Shown: positions 61,140-64,000 of the stretch, in pieces
How positions within the stretch are numbered: position 1 is the stretch's first letter
Layout of the letters: each line of letters opens with the position of its first letter
Origin: Chryseobacterium panacisoli
GTDB taxonomy: Bacteria; Bacteroidota; Bacteroidia; Flavobacteriales; Weeksellaceae
Length of the DNA: 64,000 nt
Reading direction: 5' to 3'
Assembly (NCBI RefSeq): GCF_008274625.1
Contig: NZ_VTRU01000006.1
Location: forward strand, 204,356-268,355
Translations under genes and position numbers: made by a program
Notes under the pieces: generated by a model
Told to the model about the DNA's origin: nothing
Databases searched by the model: none
The model's input: only the letters and a program-made list of their open reading frames with translations

Positions 61140-61643
61140 ATGAAAAAATTAAGTGTATTATTTGCAGCAGTAATGATGGTTGTATCTGTAGGTATGGCAA
61201 AAGCTCAAAAAATTGCTACTTTAGATGTAATGGGAGTTCTTAACGCTATGCCGGAGAAAAAGAAAGCAGATGCTGATCTTAAAACATTCTTAGATACTAA
61301 ACAAGCTGAGATTAAGAAAAAAGCTGACGCAGCTCAAACTAAATATCAGCAATATCAAACAGAAGCTCCGAAAAAGACAGCTGACGAAAACGCAGCAAGA
61401 GAAGCTGAAATGAAGAAATTAGCTGAAGAAATCCAGCAGATGCAGGACAAAGCTCAAAAAGATCTACAAGCTAAGCAGGATTTGGCTTTCGGTCCAGTTG
61501 AGAAAAAACTGAACGATGCAGTAGAAAAAGTAGCTAAAGCTAACGGATATGACTATATTATGGATGCTAATTCAACTGCATTCCTTTATAAAGCAGGACC
61601 AGATGCTACTGCAGCTGTAAAGAAAGAACTTGGAGTTCAATAA
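61140..61643 (+). CDS. OmpH/Skp family periplasmic chaperone (second of two)
   Basis: 167 residues. Signal peptide MKKLSVLFAAVMMVVSVGMAKA. KIATLDVMGVLNAMPEKKKADADL and a Lys/Ala/Glu-rich coiled coil give the Skp fold; the end DYIMDANSTAFLY is typical. It is a diverged tandem copy of the previous gene. It lies 67 bases downstream, with a near -7 element (TAACTTTTG, 61085-61093) in the gap, so it may also be expressed alone. Confidence 0.88.
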   Translation: MKKLSVLFAAVMMVVSVGMAKAQKIATLDVMGVLNAMPEKKKADADLKTFLDTKQAEIKKKADAAQTKYQQYQTEAPKKTADENAAREAEMKKLAEEIQQMQDKAQKDLQAKQDLAFGPVEKKLNDAVEKVAKANGYDYIMDANSTAFLYKAGPDATAAVKKELGVQ

Positions 61644-61674
61644 TTTCAGCAAATTAACAAAGATTTATAAAACT

Positions 61675-61704
61675 AACCATCTCTATTAGAGGTGGTTTTT
61701 TTAT
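61675..61704 (+). terminator. Rho-independent terminator of the bamA-skp operon
   Basis: AACCATCTCT pairs with AGAGGTGGTT (one U-G pair) around an ATT loop, followed by a T-run that runs into the -7 element of the next gene. Confidence 0.82.
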
Positions 61705-61709
61705 TTTTG
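61702..61709 (+). promoter_or_regulatory. -7 element of the thioesterase gene, implying a near-leaderless transcript
   Basis: TATTTTTG ends only 4 bases before the ATG at 61714. With a normal distance to the start point, the transcript would begin at or just before the start codon. Confidence 0.5.
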
Positions 61710-61713
61710 CGGA

Positions 61714-62199
61714 ATGGAAAAAGAAGTATCAACTACGGTAAAAGTTAGATTTAGCGACTGCGATCCGATCGGACATTTGAATAATGTAAAATATCTTGAT
61801 TATATGTTCAATGCAAGAGAAGATCATGTGGAAACATTCTACGGATTTACCTATGAAGAATATACCAAGAAAACCGGCTGTACCTGGATTGCCATTCAAA
61901 ATGAAATAGCCTATTTAAAAGAAGTAAGATATAACACGCAGGTAGTAATCAGCAGCAAAACCATCGATGTACAGGATAGAACTGCAAAAGTAGAAATCCT
62001 GATGAAAAGCTTAGATGAAAAGACAATTCATGCCGTACTTTGGGTAACTGTTATTTATTTCAATGTTAAAACAAGAAAATCTGAAGTTCATCCCGAAGAT
62101 GTCAAAGAAATTTTCGACAAGTTTTATGTAGATTTGATTCAGAAAGACTTCCAGTCAAGAGTGAAGTTTTTAAGAAGTCAGAATGCAAAAAATTCTTAA
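61714..62199 (+). CDS. Acyl-CoA thioesterase (4HBT hotdog family)
   Basis: 161 residues. VRFSDCDPIGHLNNVKYLDYM (10-30) is the 4HBT signature with the catalytic Asp and the HxNNxxY stretch. It is a cytoplasmic thioesterase of YbgC/FcbC type; the substrate is unknown. It is a single gene with its own promoter and little or no leader, distinct from the pigment-cluster thioesterase at 28404-28832. Confidence 0.88.
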   Translation: MEKEVSTTVKVRFSDCDPIGHLNNVKYLDYMFNAREDHVETFYGFTYEEYTKKTGCTWIAIQNEIAYLKEVRYNTQVVISSKTIDVQDRTAKVEILMKSLDEKTIHAVLWVTVIYFNVKTRKSEVHPEDVKEIFDKFYVDLIQKDFQSRVKFLRSQNAKNS

Positions 62200-62247
62200 T
62201 CTGCCCATCTTATTGAAAATTCCAACTTAAAAATTAATAATATATAA

Positions 62248-63111
62248 ATGAAAAAAATAGCAGTAATAGGAAGCAACGGACAATTGGGAAACTGCATTAG
62301 AAAAATAGCTCCGGATTTTGAACATCAGTATGAATTCTTATTTACAGACTCATCCACTCTTGATGTTACCAATGAAGACCAGGTAAATGACTTCTTTTAT
62401 GATAACAAACCTGATTACTGCATTAATGCCTCAGCATACACAGCGGTAGATCTGGCTGAAACTGAAAAAGAAAAAGCTTTTGCGGTAAATGCTTACGGGG
62501 TAGCTCATCTTGCCCAGGCTTGTGCAGATTTCAAATCTACCCTGATTCATGTTTCTACAGACTACGTTTTTGATGGAACTACAAACCTTCCATACGCTGA
62601 AGACGATTTTACCAATCCGATAGGAGTATATGGAGAATCAAAAAGAAAAGGAGAAGAACTTGCTCTGGAAATTAATCCTAAAACAATTATCCTGAGAACC
62701 TCATGGTTGTACTCAGAGTTCAATAAGAATTTTGTGAAAACGATGCTTAACCTGTTCTCCCAGAAAAAAGAATTGGGAATTGTTGCTGATCAGTTCGGGC
62801 AGCCAACCAATGCAAATGATCTGGCAGAAGCAATCATGGAGATCATTAAAGCTCACCATAAAACCTATGGAGTATTTCACTTCTCAAACTATCCTGAGAC
62901 AACATGGTTTGAATTCGCAAAAAAAATTGCTGAATTTTCAAAATCTTCAGTAAAATTGAATCCATTAACAACCGAACAGTATCCAACGCCTGCCAAAAGA
63001 CCTGTAAGAAGCACGATGTCTTTGGATAAAATAGAAGAGATTTACAAAATAGAACCCAAACATTGGGAAAACAGTCTTGAAGAATGTGTTGATACACTTT
63101 CACAACAATAA
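62248..63111 (+). CDS. rfbD: dTDP-4-dehydrorhamnose reductase
   Basis: 287 residues. NAD(P)H-binding VIGSNGQLG (6-14), STDYVFDGTTNLPYAEDD, catalytic YGESKRKGE (YxxxK), and the C-terminal PVRSTMSLDKIE segment are diagnostic of RfbD/RmlD. It makes dTDP-L-rhamnose for surface polysaccharide. rfbABC are not in the window. Confidence 0.92.
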   Translation: MKKIAVIGSNGQLGNCIRKIAPDFEHQYEFLFTDSSTLDVTNEDQVNDFFYDNKPDYCINASAYTAVDLAETEKEKAFAVNAYGVAHLAQACADFKSTLIHVSTDYVFDGTTNLPYAEDDFTNPIGVYGESKRKGEELALEINPKTIILRTSWLYSEFNKNFVKTMLNLFSQKKELGIVADQFGQPTNANDLAEAIMEIIKAHHKTYGVFHFSNYPETTWFEFAKKIAEFSKSSVKLNPLTTEQYPTPAKRPVRSTMSLDKIEEIYKIEPKHWENSLEECVDTLSQQ

Positions 63112-63118
63112 TAGATAT

Positions 63119-63799
63119 ATGAAGAATATTGCAATTATCTTTTCCGTATTGTGTATCCAGCTGTGGAACGCACAGAATGTTTATCTCACTAAGGTTGAAA
63201 AAACAAATGATAACCCAGATAAATTTTTTTATAAAAAAGAAGCAGCCGTTGCAGATGCCGTTTATTTAGGAGAAGTAGAAGTTCAGGGTTTTTCAAAAGA
63301 TGATGCACTTATATTTTCCTTAGTTTATAAAAAGGCAAAAGAGATCGGTGCCAATACTTTTGAATTAAAACCTTTCGAAAGTGTGGATGGTACAGCCCAG
63401 TCATTCAACGCTTCCAATTATAAGATTGCTTTATATTATACACCTAAAGAAAAGCTAACAGCCCAGCATGGCGATATGTATATATTTGCATCCTCTGAGA
63501 AAGATCAGAAAATAAGCATCAATCGTAAAGATTACATGATCTCTCCCAGATCATTTTTAAAATTAAAAGTTGTTCCCGGGGAAATTTATACAATTTCAAC
63601 CAAGAAACTTCTGGGTTCTACTATCAAAGTTCAGCCAAAAGCGAATGATGATAACTTATATTTTCAGGTTTCATCTTTAAAAGTAAAGCCTGATAACTCA
63701 GGAGTAGGAGGATTGAATCTTAAATCAGGTGATATCATAGGTCTTGAAAAATCATATGCTGAATTTTTGAGCGCTATTTATAAAGAGATTAAACCTTAA
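63119..63799 (+). CDS. Secreted protein of unknown function
   Basis: 226 residues from the ATG at 63119, 7 bases after the rfbD stop (the longer frame from 63077 lies within rfbD). Signal peptide MKNIAIIFSVLCIQLWNA. The mature part is beta-rich with no cysteine and no motif I recognise. It begins NVYLTKVEKTNDNPDKFFYKKE and has alternating hydrophobic strands to the end. It is probably cotranscribed with rfbD. Confidence 0.7.
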   Translation: MKNIAIIFSVLCIQLWNAQNVYLTKVEKTNDNPDKFFYKKEAAVADAVYLGEVEVQGFSKDDALIFSLVYKKAKEIGANTFELKPFESVDGTAQSFNASNYKIALYYTPKEKLTAQHGDMYIFASSEKDQKISINRKDYMISPRSFLKLKVVPGEIYTISTKKLLGSTIKVQPKANDDNLYFQVSSLKVKPDNSGVGGLNLKSGDIIGLEKSYAEFLSAIYKEIKP

Positions 63800-63939
63800 G
63801 AATCGCTTATAATAACAATATTGCTGGTTTTACTATATGTAAATTTAAATCTAAAAATTTTTGTTTAAAATTTTTGTTCCTGCGTTCCAGCGGATTAGGG
63901 ATTAATATTACGTAAAAGTAAAATTTATGTTAAATAAAG

Positions 63940-63971
63940 TTGTTTTGCGTTGTTATAAGTTGTTATCTTTG
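63940..63971 (+). promoter_or_regulatory. Strong promoter reading out of the right edge
   Basis: TTG (63940-63942) and TATCTTTG (63964-63971) are 21 bases apart, a near-ideal Bacteroidota promoter. No ORF follows within the last 29 bases, so its gene lies beyond the window. A strong promoter with a GC-richer start (CCCCACTGAAAAACGAGAG) would suit a stable RNA operon, but that cannot be shown here. Confidence 0.6.
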
Positions 63972-64000
63972 CCCCACTGAAAAACGAGAGAGATTCGGTA

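Noticed and set aside
1..64000. tRNA, rRNA or insertion sequence genes
   Set aside because: No cloverleaf-like CCA-ended element, rRNA core sequence or transposase text was seen in any gap.

Overview
The window comes from an AT-rich Flavobacteriia genome, most likely Chryseobacterium or a close relative. The evidence is: Bacteroidota -7 promoter elements (TAnnTTTG) in front of many genes; type IX secretion sorting domains at the ends of two large secreted proteins; a DUF6089/PorG-type gene followed by uppS, bamA and two ompH/skp genes, an order I recall as typical of the group; and a complete flexirubin-type pigment cluster. No tRNA, rRNA, insertion sequence or CRISPR array was found.

Left edge (1-3145): the N-terminal part of ileS (minus strand), a gap holding a degenerate dispersed repeat, and an M23 peptidase. 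Region 3221-39540 is the aryl-polyene/dialkylresorcinol (flexirubin) cluster, in four main blocks. The first is a plus-strand PaaK-like ligase gene. The second starts at 6577 and holds an aromatic amino acid ammonia-lyase, a ketoreductase, a ketosynthase, an ACP, an acyltransferase, a CrtI-like oxidoreductase and a C45-type hydrolase, with a lone halogenase gene divergent from it. The third is a long minus-strand block (32297 to 19253): a small HTH-like protein, a BtrH-like acyltransferase, an ABC exporter, a thioesterase, two complete ketosynthases, a ketosynthase fragment and a chain-length-factor-like protein, an ACP, a deacetylase, a LolA-like carrier, a lipoprotein, a beta-barrel protein, a dehydratase and a glycosyltransferase. 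The fourth is a second minus-strand block (39540 to 32907): an MMPL exporter fused to an acyltransferase, DarA, DarB and two dehydratase-like hotdog proteins. The expected route is tyrosine to 4-coumarate, activation, repeated elongation, reduction and dehydration on an ACP to an aryl polyene, optional chlorination, DarA/DarB synthesis of a dialkylresorcinol, ester formation, and export to the outer membrane. An M36 metalloprotease with a type IX signal sits between the two arms.

Region 39733-56092 holds surface polysaccharide genes (two membrane proteins, one EpsG-like, a GT2, a WecA/MraY-type phosphoglycosyltransferase, Wza, Wzc). Inserted among them are a duplicated FISUMP-like secreted protein, topA, an unrecognised six-cysteine small protein, and a ureohydrolase-fold protein without metal ligands. 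Region 56306-61643 is the envelope set (porG-like, uppS, bamA, two ompH/skp). The window ends with a thioesterase, rfbD, a secreted protein and a strong promoter reading out of the window.

The most unusual points are: a near-perfect parS-like palindrome between the two minus-strand pigment operons; a dispersed palindromic repeat inserted in frame in a ketosynthase gene; a 19-bp intercistronic hairpin whose two non-Watson-Crick positions are both G-U on the sense RNA; dehydratase-like proteins that appear to hold complementary halves of one catalytic dyad; and the small six-cysteine gene, which has several palindromes upstream and a 10-nt leader sequence repeated in its own terminator. The flexirubin pathway itself is already described; these details are what look new.
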